Origin: Nocardioides sp. BP30
Lineage (GTDB): Bacteria; Actinomycetota; Actinomycetes; Propionibacteriales; Nocardioidaceae
DNA length: 64,000 nt
Assembly (NCBI RefSeq): GCF_029873215.1
Contig: NZ_CP123620.1
Location: 806,001-870,000 of the forward strand
Direction: 5' to 3'
Shown: piece after piece, positions 29,737 to 40,454 of the stretch
Layout of the letters: each line of letters begins with the position of its first letter
How positions within the stretch are numbered: the first letter of the stretch is position 1
Notes under the pieces: model-generated
Databases searched by the model: none
The model's input: the letters and a program-made list of their open reading frames with translations, nothing else
Told to the model about the DNA's origin: nothing
Translations under genes and position numbers: made by a program

Positions 29737-30731
29737 GCACTGCTGACCTGGCCCTGCCCATCTCCGACGAGGCCCTCGCCCAGCGCCTGAGCGCGCGGCT
29801 GGCGCTGGTGGAGAAGGCTCTGGCCGACCACGTCCGCAGCCGGTCGCCGTTCGTCAGCGAGGCCGCCGCCCACCTGCTCGAGGCCGGCGGGAAGCGGTTC
29901 CGCCCGCTGTTGGTGCTGCTGGCGGCCGAGACCGGCGATCAGCCCGATGCCGACGACGTGATCACCGCCGCCTGCGTCGTGGAGCTCACCCACCTGGCCT
30001 CGCTCTACCACGACGACGTCATGGACGAGGCGCTCGTGCGCCGTGCCGCCGACTCGGCCAACGCCCGCTTCGACAACAACATCGCCATCCTCACCGGCGA
30101 CCTGCTCTTCGCCCGCTCCTCCGAGCTCACCGCCGACCTGGGCGCCGACGCCGTCGGCATCCAGTCGCGGGCCTTCGCCCGACTGGTGGAGGGCCAGATC
30201 CTCGAGGGCGTCGCACCGGGGCCGGGCGAGGATCCGGTCGCGCACCACCTCGACGTGGTCGCCGGCAAGACGGGTGCGCTGATCGCCACCTCCGCGCTGT
30301 ACGGCGCCCGGTTCGGTGGGGCGTCGCGCGAGATCGAGGAGGCGCTGACGGCGTACGGCGAGATCGTCGGCGTCGCCTTCCAGATCTCCGACGACATCCT
30401 CGACATCGCCTCCGAGTCCGACGAGTCCGGCAAGACGCCCGGAACCGACCTGCGCGAGGGTGTGCCCACCCTGCCGGTGTTGATCGCCCGGCGCTCCTCG
30501 GCACCGGAGGACCGCCGGCTGCTGGAGTTGCTCGACACCGACCTCGACGACGACGAGGCGCTGGCCGAGTGCTTGGCACTGCTACGGACTCATCCGGCGA
30601 TGGACGAGGCCCGCGCGTACGTGGTGGGCGAGGCGCAGAAGGCCAAGGCGCTGCTGGAGGTGCTGCCACAGGGACCGGTGCGCGACGCCCTGGAGCGGTT
30701 CGCCGACGTGGTGGCGGTGCGCTCGGCCTGA
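29733..30731 (+). CDS. Trans-polyprenyl diphosphate synthase
   Basis: Chain elongation of isoprenyl diphosphates, here most likely making the menaquinone tail for MenA. The 332-aa protein has GGKRFRPLLVLLAAE, the first Asp-rich region as LYHDDVMDEALVRR, LTGDLLFARSSEL, and the second Asp-rich motif QISDDILDIASESDESGKTPG with lysine. The first motif is DDxxD, as in bacterial long-chain enzymes. The GTG start overlaps the nuoN stop, so it is translationally coupled to complex I. Product length (MK-8 to MK-10) cannot be read safely from sequence. Confidence 0.92.
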   Translation: MSTADLALPISDEALAQRLSARLALVEKALADHVRSRSPFVSEAAAHLLEAGGKRFRPLLVLLAAETGDQPDADDVITAACVVELTHLASLYHDDVMDEALVRRAADSANARFDNNIAILTGDLLFARSSELTADLGADAVGIQSRAFARLVEGQILEGVAPGPGEDPVAHHLDVVAGKTGALIATSALYGARFGGASREIEEALTAYGEIVGVAFQISDDILDIASESDESGKTPGTDLREGVPTLPVLIARRSSAPEDRRLLELLDTDLDDDEALAECLALLRTHPAMDEARAYVVGEAQKAKALLEVLPQGPVRDALERFADVVAVRSA

Positions 30732-30828
30732 CGGCGTCGTCGAGTGTCCAGCCGCCCGACGCTCCCGCCGAGACGCAATTCAGCAGAATCCACAGCGTCA
30801 GCACAGAATCTCTGATCTACTTCACGAG

Positions 30829-30843
30829 CCCCGCCCTGCGGGG
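30829..30843 (+). terminator. Small GC hairpin after the nuo-polyprenyl synthase run
   Basis: CCCCGC-CCT-GCGGGG, a perfect 6-bp stem, lies 98 bases after the polyprenyl synthase stop and 33 bases before the next start. It may end the long operon or sit in the leader of the secreted-protein gene. There is no T-run. Confidence 0.35.
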
Positions 30844-30875
30844 ATCGCCCCTGTCTCGAACCCCTGGAGCTCTCC

Positions 30876-31610
30876 GTGCGTCGTACCACCATCGCCACGA
30901 CCGTGATCGCAGCGGCAGCTTCCGTCGTGCTGATCGTCCCGAGCGCCCAGGCGGCGTCGTTGGGCCGCAAGCTGAGCGGCACTGCCAGCTGCGACCAGGG
31001 CCAGGCCACGCTCGCCACCTCGGTCAACCACGCCGGTACCGAGCGGGGCAAGGTCACGCTCACCGGGCTGGGCAACAAGGACTGGAAGGGCGGCTTGCAG
31101 CTGAACCCGGAGGCCGCCTACGAGGCGGCCATGGCCGACGGTGACCTCAGCGACAGCGAGCTCGAGGCGTTGTTCGACGGTCCCCACAAGAGCTTCGTGG
31201 CGAAGCACGGCCGCATCAGCGAGAAGCGCAAGCTGCGTGACTCGCGCTCGCTGGACGCGACAGCCAACTTCAGGTCCGGCGTGGAGGTCTGCAGCATCTC
31301 GGTGTCGGGCGATGCCGGGCAGTTCGTCGCCAGCGGCAACGACGGCGGCATCGGCGTGCGGGTCAACGGCAAGCCCGCGGTGCAGGCCTACGTCACCGGC
31401 GAGGCGCACCACCGCTTCCGCTTCAGCTTCACCGTGCGGACCAAGGCCGGCACGAGGCACTGGTCCGCGACCCGGATCGCCGGCAGCGTGGGCGCGGCCG
31501 AGGCGACGATGCCCAGCGTGCGGGAGCTGAGCTCGTTCACGGAGGCGTCGGTCACCGTCACCGACCTCACCGTGCACATCGGCTCGGAGACGTTCAAGCT
31601 GCAGCGCTGA
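30876..31610 (+). CDS. Secreted protein of unknown function
   Basis: A 244-aa protein with a clear Sec signal peptide: MRRTT, a hydrophobic core TVIAAAASVVLIVPS, and cleavage likely after AQA near residue 26. The mature part is basic and polar, with two cysteines (SCDQG and VCSIS) and a short acidic region DGDLSDSELEALFDG. The GTG start has GGAG upstream. I do not recognise the family. It converges with korB on a shared hairpin. Confidence 0.75.
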   Translation: MRRTTIATTVIAAAASVVLIVPSAQAASLGRKLSGTASCDQGQATLATSVNHAGTERGKVTLTGLGNKDWKGGLQLNPEAAYEAAMADGDLSDSELEALFDGPHKSFVAKHGRISEKRKLRDSRSLDATANFRSGVEVCSISVSGDAGQFVASGNDGGIGVRVNGKPAVQAYVTGEAHHRFRFSFTVRTKAGTRHWSATRIAGSVGAAEATMPSVRELSSFTEASVTVTDLTVHIGSETFKLQR

Positions 31611-31637
31611 GCCGAGCGCGCGCCGCCCGGGCTCAGC
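31606..31637. terminator. Bidirectional hairpin containing both stop codons
   Basis: GCTGAGCC (31606-31613) pairs with GGCTCAGC (31630-31637). The stem contains the stop codon of the secreted-protein gene on one side and that of korB on the other, an economical shared terminator for convergent genes. Confidence 0.55.
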
Positions 31638-32714
31638 CGACGGTCCAGGTGTCCCCGGCGTTGAGCAGGGCGGCGAGCCGCTCCTCGGGTGCTCCGTCGG
31701 TGGCGGCCCGGGCATCGGCTACCTGGGCGCGGGCCTGATCGTCGTACGTCGGGCGCTGGACCTGGCGGAAGATGCCGATCGGAGACCGGTGCAGGACGCC
31801 GGCGTCGGTCAGCCGCGAGAGGGCGAAGGCGGTGGTGGGGTCGGGGTGGTGCGCGTCGTGGACGAGCACGCTCCCCAGACCCACCTCGGCGACCGCGGCG
31901 ACCTTCACGCCGCCGGTGGCCGAGTCGCGGATGAGGCCCTGGGACCCGTCGGCGCCGAAGACGATCGGCTCACCGTGGACCAGCGGGATGATCGCGCCTG
32001 CCTTGGTATCGGGGCTCTTGAGGTCGTCGAAGGCGCCGTCGTTGAAGATCGGGCAGTTCTGGTAGATCTCGACCAGCGCGGCGCCGCGGTGGGCGGCCGC
32101 CGCCGAGAGCACCGCGGTCAGGTGCGAGCGGTCGGAATCGATCGTGCGCGCCACGAACGTCGCCTCGGCACCCAGGGCCAGCGAGACCGGGTTGAAGGGG
32201 TGGTCGATCGACCCGACCGGAGTCGACTTGGTGACCTTGCCGGTCTCGGAGGTGGGGGAGTACTGGCCCTTGGTCAGACCGTAGATCCGGTTGTTGAACA
32301 GCAGGATCGTCAGGTTCACGTTGCGGCGCAGCGCGTGGATCAGGTGGTTGCCGCCGATCGAGAGCGCGTCGCCGTCGCCGGTGACGACCCACACCGAGAG
32401 GTCCTCGCGGGCGGTCGCGATGCCGGTCGCGATCGACGGCGCACGGCCGTGGATCGAGTGCATGCCGTAGGTGTCGAGGTAGTAGGGGAACCGCGACGAG
32501 CACCCGATGCCGGAGACGAAGACGATGTTCTCGCGGCGCAGGCCGAGACCGGGGAGGAAGCCCTGCACCGCCTTCAGGACGGCGTAGTCACCGCAACCGG
32601 GGCACCAGCGCACCTCCTGGTCGGAGGTGAACTCCTTGCCCGTCTGGGGCATGTCGGTGGTCGGGACCGACTCGATGCCGGAGCGGAAGGACGGGTTCTC
32701 GAGATCGACTGACA

Positions 32715-32715
<1 letters not shown>
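31633..32715 (-). CDS. korB: 2-Oxoglutarate:ferredoxin oxidoreductase, beta subunit
   Basis: With KorA, decarboxylates 2-oxoglutarate to succinyl-CoA and reduces ferredoxin. The 360-aa protein has the iron-sulfur and ThDP motifs of the family: EVRWCPGCGDYAVL, VSGIGCSSRFPYYL, VTGDGDALSIGGNH and NRIYGLTKGQYSPTS. The ATG shares a base with the korA stop (TGATG); a GTG one codon upstream is an alternative. KorAB is the oxygen-tolerant replacement for 2-oxoglutarate dehydrogenase described in mycobacteria. Confidence 0.93.
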
Positions 32716-34727
<2,012 letters not shown>

Positions 34728-34800
34728 GTACGGTCACGCGACTTTCCACAGTAGCCGTCGCTTGGTGCCGGTACCCGCAGCCTGGGTCGGAGCATGAAAC

Positions 34801-34814
34801 GAGAACACGTTCTC
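34801..34814. promoter_or_regulatory. Palindrome GAGAACACGTTCTC in the korA/sbp divergent region
   Basis: GAGAAC-AC-GTTCTC is a perfect 6+2+6 palindrome 74 bases upstream of korA and 120 bases upstream of the sulfate-binding protein start. The AGAACnnGTTCT core resembles operators of TetR-family lipid regulators such as KstR (TnnAACnnGTTnnA). The palindrome is seen; the regulator and which gene it serves are inferred. Confidence 0.5.
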
Positions 34815-34933
34815 ACTGTTCCGACCCGCTGTCCACGAATCGGACAGCCGGTATTAAGTCGCGTAGGGTAGGTGACATTACCGAGAAACAGTGGTCGGTC
34901 GGCCACTGCCTGAACGTGAGGAAACGAGGACAC

Positions 34934-35947
34934 ATGACGTCGATCAAGGTCACGGCTGCGCTCGTCGCTGCCGGGGTGCTGGCCTTGACCGGGTGCGGCA
35001 GCAACTCCGGTTCATCCAGTGCGGGAACACTCAACATCGTCGGCTTCTCCGTGATGGAGCAGGCCAACCAGAAGGTGTTCGCCGCCTTCGAGAAGACCGC
35101 GGCCGGCAAGGGGTGGAACCTCCAGGGTGCCTACGGCGCCTCCGGCACCGAGCGTGATGCGGTGATCGGCGGCCAGAAGGCCGACGAGGTCCACCTCTCC
35201 CTCGAGCCCGACGTCGCCAAGCTGGTCGACGCCGGCAAGGTCGCCTCCTCCTGGGCGGACAACGCGACCAAGGGCATCTGCACCGACTCCGTCGTCGTCT
35301 TCGGCGTCCAGAAGGGCAACCCCAAGGGCATCAAGACCTGGGACGACCTGCTCAAGCCGGGCGTACAGATCGTCACGCCGGACCCGGGCTCCTCCGGCTC
35401 GGCGAAGTGGAACCTGCTGGCTGCCTACGGCGCCTACCTCCAGGAGACCGGCAGTCCCGCGGGCGCCGAGGCCGACATGAAGAAGTTCATGGCCAACGTG
35501 GTCAGCTGGCCCAGCTCGGGCCGCGACGCCACCAGCGCGTTCGAGAACGGCACCGGCGACGTCCTGCTCTCCTACGAGAACGAGATGATCCTGGCGCGCC
35601 AGTCGGGTCAGAGCATCGACTACACCGACCCCGACACCAGCCTCCTGATCGAGAACCCGTGCGCGGTGACCAAGGACGCGCCGAAGGCCGCCAGCGACTT
35701 CCTCGCCTTCCAGAAGTCCGCTGCCGGGCAGAAGCTGTACGTCGAGACCGGGTTCCGCCCGCTCGCCGGTGTCGACACCGGCACGGTGACGGTCAAGGGT
35801 GCCAACGACCCGAGCAACCCGTTCCCGACCATCGCGCACCTGCAGACCATCGACAAGGACTTCGGCGGCTGGGACTCGGCCAACACGAAGTACTTCGACG
35901 AGACCAACGGCATCCTCACCAAGCTCAAGGCTGACTACAGCAAGTGA
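34934..35947 (+). CDS. sbp: Sulfate ABC transporter, substrate-binding lipoprotein
   Basis: Binds sulfate (or thiosulfate) outside the membrane for the CysTWA importer. The 337-aa protein has a lipoprotein signal ending VLALTGCGS, so the mature protein is lipid-anchored at Cys. Family blocks are LNIVGFSVMEQANQKVF, GASGTERDAVIGGQKADEV and FENGTGDVLLSYENEMILA. The ATG at 34934 is preferred over an in-frame GTG at 34916 because CGAGGA lies just upstream of it and the signal peptide begins there. Its stop overlaps the next gene. Confidence 0.93.
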   Translation: MTSIKVTAALVAAGVLALTGCGSNSGSSSAGTLNIVGFSVMEQANQKVFAAFEKTAAGKGWNLQGAYGASGTERDAVIGGQKADEVHLSLEPDVAKLVDAGKVASSWADNATKGICTDSVVVFGVQKGNPKGIKTWDDLLKPGVQIVTPDPGSSGSAKWNLLAAYGAYLQETGSPAGAEADMKKFMANVVSWPSSGRDATSAFENGTGDVLLSYENEMILARQSGQSIDYTDPDTSLLIENPCAVTKDAPKAASDFLAFQKSAAGQKLYVETGFRPLAGVDTGTVTVKGANDPSNPFPTIAHLQTIDKDFGGWDSANTKYFDETNGILTKLKADYSK

Positions 35948-36786
35948 GCGCGAGGCCGTTGGGTCGCGGCGCCGGGCTGGGACTCGGCGTCGCGATGATC
36001 TGGTTCAGCCTCCTGATCCTCATCCCGCTGGCCGCCATCATCGTGAAGGCGGCCGGCGGGGGTCCGTCCACGTTCGGCCACGTGCTGACCGAGAGCGAGA
36101 CCCGCGACGCACTGCTCCTCACCGTGAAGATGAGCGTGATCGTCACCATCGTCAACGTCGTGGTCGGCACGCTGATCGCGTGGGAGCTGGTCCGTGACCG
36201 GCCCGCTCGGGCGCGAGGTGCGGCGGCGGTGGGCGAGTGGTTCTGGGGCAAGGTCCGGGTCGTGATCGACCTGGTCATCGACATCCCGTTCGCGCTGCCG
36301 ACGATCGTCGCCGGCCTGGTGCTGCTCTCGCTGTACGGGCCGCACAGCCCGCTCGGCCTGCACTGGGCGCCGACGACGCAGAAGGCCATCCTGGTCGCGA
36401 TCGCGTTCGTCACGCTGCCGTTCGTCGTACGGACGGTGCAGCCGGTGCTGGAGGAGCTGGACACGGATGTGGAGGACGCGGCGGCCTCACTCGGGGCCGG
36501 CCGGCTGACGATCCTGCGCCGCATCGTGCTGCCCAGCGTGCTGCCGGCGATCTTCGCGGGCGCCTCGCTCTCGTTCGCGCGCGGACTCTCCGAGTACGGT
36601 TCGCTGGTGCTGCTCTCCTCGAACAGCCCGCACCGCACCGAGACGGTCTCGGTGCGGCTGTTCGCCTTCATCGAGCAGAGCAACACCCGGTCCGCAGCCG
36701 CGCTGGCCACCATCCTGCTGGTGGTGGCGCTGCTGGCCATCGTCGTCCTCGACGTGGTGCAGAGGCGGGTGGCGCGGCGTGGGTAG
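35944..36786 (+). CDS. cysT: Sulfate ABC transporter permease CysT
   Basis: A 280-aa permease with six TM helices, first of the CysT/CysW pair. The coupling loop that contacts the ATPase is EELDTDVEDAAASLGAGRL near residue 160, followed by LSFARGLSEYGSLVLLSSN, typical of CysT. It starts at a GTG in the binding protein stop (GTGA) and overlaps cysW by 8 bases. Confidence 0.93.
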   Translation: MSARPLGRGAGLGLGVAMIWFSLLILIPLAAIIVKAAGGGPSTFGHVLTESETRDALLLTVKMSVIVTIVNVVVGTLIAWELVRDRPARARGAAAVGEWFWGKVRVVIDLVIDIPFALPTIVAGLVLLSLYGPHSPLGLHWAPTTQKAILVAIAFVTLPFVVRTVQPVLEELDTDVEDAAASLGAGRLTILRRIVLPSVLPAIFAGASLSFARGLSEYGSLVLLSSNSPHRTETVSVRLFAFIEQSNTRSAAALATILLVVALLAIVVLDVVQRRVARRG

Positions 36787-37585
36787 GTGGCTGCGGCGAC
36801 TCATCGTGGTCGCCTATCTCTCGCTGCTGGTGCTGTGGCCGACGTGGTACGTCGTGAAGAACACCTTCTCCGGCGGGTTCGGCGCCTTCTGGGACGTCCT
36901 GCAGATGCCGGAGGTGACCTCCGCCCTGGAGGTGACGGCGCGGATCTCGGTGATCGCGGTGGCGATCAACGTGGTCTTCGGTGTCTGGATCTCGCTCGTG
37001 CTCGTGCGCTACACGTTCCCGGGGCGACGCATCCTGTCGGCACTCATCGACCTCCCGCTCTCGGTCTCCCCGGTCGTGGTCGGGCTCGCCCTGATGCTGG
37101 TCTACAGCCCGGCGTACGGCTGGTTCGGCAAGCCCCTGGACGGTGCCGGGATCGAGATCGTCTTCGCGACCCCGGGCATGGTGCTGGCGACCTGCTTCGT
37201 CACCCTGCCGCTGGTGATCCGCGAGGTCGTGCCCGTGCTCGAGGAGCTCGGCGACGACCAGGAGCAGGCCGCCCGGTCGCTGGGCGCCGGTACCTGGCAG
37301 ACCTTCTGGCGGATCACTGTTCCCGGCATCCGGTGGGCGCTCATCTACGGCCTCGTGCTCAGCCTGGCCCGCGCGCTGGGCGAGTTCGGCGCCGTCAAGG
37401 TGGTCAGCTCGCGCATCGCGGGCCAGTCGATGACCGCCACCACCCTCGTCGAGGCGCGCAGCCAGTTCGCGCCCGGCGAGGCCTACGCACTGTCGTTCCT
37501 GTTGGCCTTCGCCGGCGTCGTGTGCCTGGTGATCGTGGCACTCCTGCGCGCGCAGGCCAACCGTTCCCTGGGAGAGAAGTCATGA
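36779..37585 (+). CDS. cysW: Sulfate ABC transporter permease CysW
   Basis: A 268-aa permease partner of CysT. It has the coupling loop [19 protein letters not shown] and the C-terminal [18 protein letters not shown] diagnostic of CysW. Six TM helices are visible. The GTG start overlaps cysT and the stop overlaps cysA (ATGA). Confidence 0.93.
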   Translation: MGRWLRRLIVVAYLSLLVLWPTWYVVKNTFSGGFGAFWDVLQMPEVTSALEVTARISVIAVAINVVFGVWISLVLVRYTFPGRRILSALIDLPLSVSPVVVGLALMLVYSPAYGWFGKPLDGAGIEIVFATPGMVLATCFVTLPLVIREVVPVLEELGDDQEQAARSLGAGTWQTFWRITVPGIRWALIYGLVLSLARALGEFGAVKVVSSRIAGQSMTATTLVEARSQFAPGEAYALSFLLAFAGVVCLVIVALLRAQANRSLGEKS

Positions 37586-38538
37586 GCATCGAGGTCCGTG
37601 GGGTCTCCAAGAGATACGGCGACTTCGTCGCCCTGGACGACGTGTCGGTGTCGCTGCCCACCGGCCAGCTGACGGCCCTGCTCGGCCCGTCCGGCGGCGG
37701 CAAGTCCACGCTGCTGCGGATCATCGCCGGGCTGGACTCCGCCGACACCGGGACGGTGGCGATCGAGGGCACCGAGGCCACCCACCTGCCGCCGCAGAAG
37801 CGCAACGTGGGCTTCGTGTTCCAGCACTATGCGGTCTTCAAGCACATGACGGTGGCGAAGAACGTCGCCTTCGGCCTGGAGATCCGCAAGCGCCCCAAGG
37901 CCGAGGTGGCGGCCCGGGTCAAGGAGCTGCTCGAGCTGGTCCATCTCTCCCAGTTCGCCGATCGGCTGCCCTCGCAGCTCTCCGGTGGCCAGCGGCAGCG
38001 GATGGCGCTGGCGCGCGCGCTGGCGGTCTCGCCGTCGGTGCTGCTGCTCGACGAGCCGTTCGGGGCGCTCGACGCGAAGGTCCGCAAGGAGCTGCGTGAC
38101 TGGCTGCGCCGGCTGCACGACGAGGTGCACGTGACGACCGTCTTCGTCACCCACGACCAGGAGGAGGCCCTCGAGGTCGCCGACGAGATCGTGGTGATCA
38201 ACAACGGCCGGGTGGAGCAGGTCGGCTCGCCGGATCAGCTCTACGACGCTCCGGCGAACGACTTCGTGATGTCGTTCCTGGGCGACGTGACCACGCTGGG
38301 CGGCTCGCTGATCCGGCCGCACGACATCGAGGTGACCCTCGCGCCGGTGGGGCCGGACTCGGTGGAGGGCACCGTGGCGCGGGTGCTGCGGATCGGCTTC
38401 GAGGTGCGGCTGACGGTGCTGACGGATCCTGGCGAGGTCGTCACCGTGGAGATGACGCGCACGCACGCGAAGCGCCTCGGCGTGGAGGAGGGTTCGACGG
38501 TGTTCCTCTCCGCCGTGGTCGGTGCGACGACGGTGTGA
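37582..38538 (+). CDS. cysA: Sulfate ABC transporter ATPase CysA
   Basis: A 318-aa ATPase that powers the importer. It shows Walker [12 protein letters not shown] near residue 33, the Q-loop [13 protein letters not shown], the signature [15 protein letters not shown], Walker [13 protein letters not shown] and the switch histidine [11 protein letters not shown]. The C-terminal 85 aa form a regulatory TOBE-like domain with [10 protein letters not shown]. Last gene of sbp-cysTWA. The Rrf2 regulator follows on the other strand after two palindromes. Confidence 0.95.
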   Translation: MSIEVRGVSKRYGDFVALDDVSVSLPTGQLTALLGPSGGGKSTLLRIIAGLDSADTGTVAIEGTEATHLPPQKRNVGFVFQHYAVFKHMTVAKNVAFGLEIRKRPKAEVAARVKELLELVHLSQFADRLPSQLSGGQRQRMALARALAVSPSVLLLDEPFGALDAKVRKELRDWLRRLHDEVHVTTVFVTHDQEEALEVADEIVVINNGRVEQVGSPDQLYDAPANDFVMSFLGDVTTLGGSLIRPHDIEVTLAPVGPDSVEGTVARVLRIGFEVRLTVLTDPGEVVTVEMTRTHAKRLGVEEGSTVFLSAVVGATTV

Positions 38539-38550
38539 GGCTTACCTGGC

Positions 38551-38584
38551 GTGCGGTTGTGACCCCTGGGGGTCACAACCGCAC
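38551..38584. repeat. Perfect 34-bp palindrome, copy 1
   Basis: GTGCGGTTGTGACCCC (38551-38566), TG, then its exact reverse complement GGGGTCACAACCGCAC. It begins 12 bases after the cysA stop. It can act as a terminator for both convergent genes, but a near copy lies 28 bases further on, so it is also an intergenic repeat. Confidence 0.8.
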
Positions 38585-38612
38585 GTTGGGGGTCGACGTT
38601 TTGCCTGACAAG

Positions 38613-38642
38613 GTGCGGTTCTGACCCCTGGGGGTCACAACC
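38613..38642. repeat. Near copy of the 34-bp palindrome, copy 2
   Basis: GTGCGGTTCTGACCCC-TG-GGGGTCACAACC, in the same orientation as copy 1. One arm has a C for G change and the outer end of the other arm is lost. Only a 28-base spacer with a TTTT run lies between the copies. It ends just before the Rrf2 gene's stop codon. Confidence 0.75.
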
Positions 38643-38652
38643 ATCGCGCAGC

Positions 38653-39111
38653 TCAGTGCGGCTGCCAGGCGTCGTCGTCCGCGGTGCGGGAGGTGACCTC
38701 GTCGGGGAGCTGCTGGGTGGCGAGCTGGTCGATGGAGACCTTCTCGAAGACGTCGCGCAGTGCGTCGCGGGCCGCGATCCAGACGTGCTGGAGGACGTCG
38801 GCGCGCTCGTTGTAGGTGACCGCCTCGGGCCGCAGGCCGTAGACGCTGACCAGGGGGCCGTCGACCGCGCGGATCACGTCGGCGACCGAGACGTCGCCGG
38901 CTGACTTCGCGAGGCGCCAGCCGCCGGACTGGCCGCGCTGGGAGATGACGATGCCGCTCTTGCGCAGGTCGGCGAGGATCGCCTGCAGGAACCCGTGGGG
39001 GATCTCCTGCAGTCGGCCCAGCTCCTCGGCGCTGACGGCCTTGCCGTCCTCGCGGGCGGACATCTCGATGAGCGCGCGCAGGGCGTAATCGGACTTCGCT
39101 GAGACTCGCAC
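38653..39111 (-). CDS. Rrf2-family regulator without cysteines
   Basis: A 152-aa winged-helix regulator of the Rrf2 family. The start MRVSAKSDYALRALIEMSAR and the wing region SQRGQSGGWRLAKS near residue 57 are characteristic. I find no cysteine in the whole protein, so it cannot hold an Fe-S cluster like IscR or NsrR. Cysteine-free Rrf2 proteins include CymR, a repressor of sulfur metabolism. Lying beside the sulfate transporter operon, a sulfur-regulating role is a reasonable inference. It starts at a GTG. Confidence 0.85.
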   Translation of the reverse strand: MRVSAKSDYALRALIEMSAREDGKAVSAEELGRLQEIPHGFLQAILADLRKSGIVISQRGQSGGWRLAKSAGDVSVADVIRAVDGPLVSVYGLRPEAVTYNERADVLQHVWIAARDALRDVFEKVSIDQLATQQLPDEVTSRTADDDAWQPH

Positions 39112-39161
39112 GCGCCTAGTGTCCCAGATGATCCGATCCGTTCACTCGACATACGCCCGTC

Positions 39162-39167
39162 TAGGGT
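39162..39167 (+). promoter_or_regulatory. -10 element TAGGGT, leaderless oxidoreductase gene
   Basis: TAGGGT fits the TAnnnT pattern and ends 8 bases before the GTG at 39176, spacing that predicts a leaderless mRNA. No Shine-Dalgarno sequence is visible before the start. Confidence 0.5.
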
Positions 39168-39175
39168 GGCGTGCC

Positions 39176-40297
39176 GTGGTGGAGGAGTACGACGTCGTCG
39201 TGGTGGGCGCCGGTCCCGCGGGCTCGTCAGCGGCTCGCGCGGCGGCCGCCGCCGGCCTGCGGGTGCTGCTGCTGGACCGGGCGGCCTTCCCGCGCTACAA
39301 GACCTGCGGCGGCGGGCTGATCGGTCCCTCGCTCCGCTCGATCGAAGGCGTGGCCGGACTGCCGGTCCGGGCCGACGTGCGCCGGTGCGGGTTCAGCTAC
39401 CGGGGCGGTCGAACGGTTCTCCGGACGGCCTCGGCGCCCGTCATCCGGACGGTGCTGCGCCCGGAGTTCGACGAGTGGCTGGTCGCGGCGGCCGTGGCCG
39501 CCGGAGCGACGTTCCGGGACGGCTGCGCGGTCGGTTCGGTCGTGGAGGCCGGGTCGATCGCGACGGTGTCGACGACGTACGGCGAGGTCCGCGCCCGGAC
39601 CGTGATCGCAGCCGACGGTGCGTCCGGTCGACTCTCCCGCCAGCTCGGCGTCCAGGTCGGCCGGGTCGACCTGGGGCTGGAGGTCGAGCTCGCCGCGCCT
39701 GCAGCGGTCGCGGCCGAGTGGGCCGACCGGATCCACCTGGACTGGGGGCCGCTGCCGGGCTCCTACGGCTGGGTCTTCCCCAAGGGTGAGACCCTCACCG
39801 TCGGCGTGATCGCCGCGCGCGGGGCCGGCGAGGCGACCCGCGCCTACCTCCGCGACCTGCTGCGATGGCAGGGCCTGGACGGGCTGGACGTGGTGCAGGA
39901 CTCCGGTCACCTGACCCGGTGCCGGACGCCGGGGTCGCCGGTGGCCGGCGGCCGGCTGCTCGCGGTCGGGGACGCTGCCGGACTGCTCGAGCCGTGGACC
40001 CGTGAGGGCATCTCGTTCGCGCTGCGGTCCGGCAGTGCGGCCGGAGCCGCGTGTGCCGCGGCCGATCCGGCGGCCGCCTATCGCGCGGCGCTGGAGGCCG
40101 AGCTGCTGCCGGAGATGGCGGCGGGGGAGAGGTGTTTGGTCGCCTACGAGCGGCGGCCGCGGGCCTTCCACGAGCTCATCACGCGAACGCCGCTGGGCTG
40201 GCGGGGCTTCGTCCGCCTGGCCTCGGGCGAGACCACGCTCGATCGGGCGATGGCACACCCGAGCGTGCGGCTCGGGCTGGGGCTGCTCGGGCGCTGA
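39176..40297 (+). CDS. Geranylgeranyl-reductase-family FAD oxidoreductase (MenJ-like)
   Basis: A 373-aa flavoprotein. The N-terminal Rossmann motif is VVVVGAGPAGSSAARAAAAA, followed by DRAAFPRYKTCGGGLI, the CGG motif of the GGR family, and the second FAD site GGRLLAVGDAAGLLEPWTREG. In mycobacteria the relative MenJ hydrogenates a beta-isoprene unit of menaquinone. Given the men, nuo and polyprenyl synthase genes nearby, that role is likely here, and many Nocardioides carry MK-8(H4). Archaeal-type lipid or chlorophyll roles are unlikely. Two GTGs (39176, 39179) compete as start. Confidence 0.82.
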   Translation: MVEEYDVVVVGAGPAGSSAARAAAAAGLRVLLLDRAAFPRYKTCGGGLIGPSLRSIEGVAGLPVRADVRRCGFSYRGGRTVLRTASAPVIRTVLRPEFDEWLVAAAVAAGATFRDGCAVGSVVEAGSIATVSTTYGEVRARTVIAADGASGRLSRQLGVQVGRVDLGLEVELAAPAAVAAEWADRIHLDWGPLPGSYGWVFPKGETLTVGVIAARGAGEATRAYLRDLLRWQGLDGLDVVQDSGHLTRCRTPGSPVAGGRLLAVGDAAGLLEPWTREGISFALRSGSAAGAACAAADPAAAYRAALEAELLPEMAAGERCLVAYERRPRAFHELITRTPLGWRGFVRLASGETTLDRAMAHPSVRLGLGLLGR

Positions 40298-40337
40298 GGT
40301 GGTGCGGCGCGGCGAGGGAGAACCGAAGGCAGCGCGG

Positions 40338-40398
40338 GGAAACTGAAGGCGATCGGCATCCGATCCGCCCGCCAGCGCGCCGATCGCCTTCAGTTTCC
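40338..40398. terminator. Long perfect hairpin between convergent genes
   Basis: A perfect 20-bp stem: GGAAACTGAAGGCGATCGGC (40338-40357) and its exact complement at 40379-40398, with a 21-base loop. It lies between the stops of the MenJ-like gene and yajQ and could terminate both. Such a long exact stem also suggests a mobile or dispersed palindromic repeat. Confidence 0.6.
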
Positions 40399-40454
40399 TT
40401 CCGCTGCGCTATCCCGGCGCCTACCCCGGCGCCATCCCACGGCGAGCCGAGGAC

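Noticed and set aside
34741-34915. A riboswitch upstream of the sulfate transporter
   Set aside because: I could find no conserved riboswitch core in the region, only a short palindrome.
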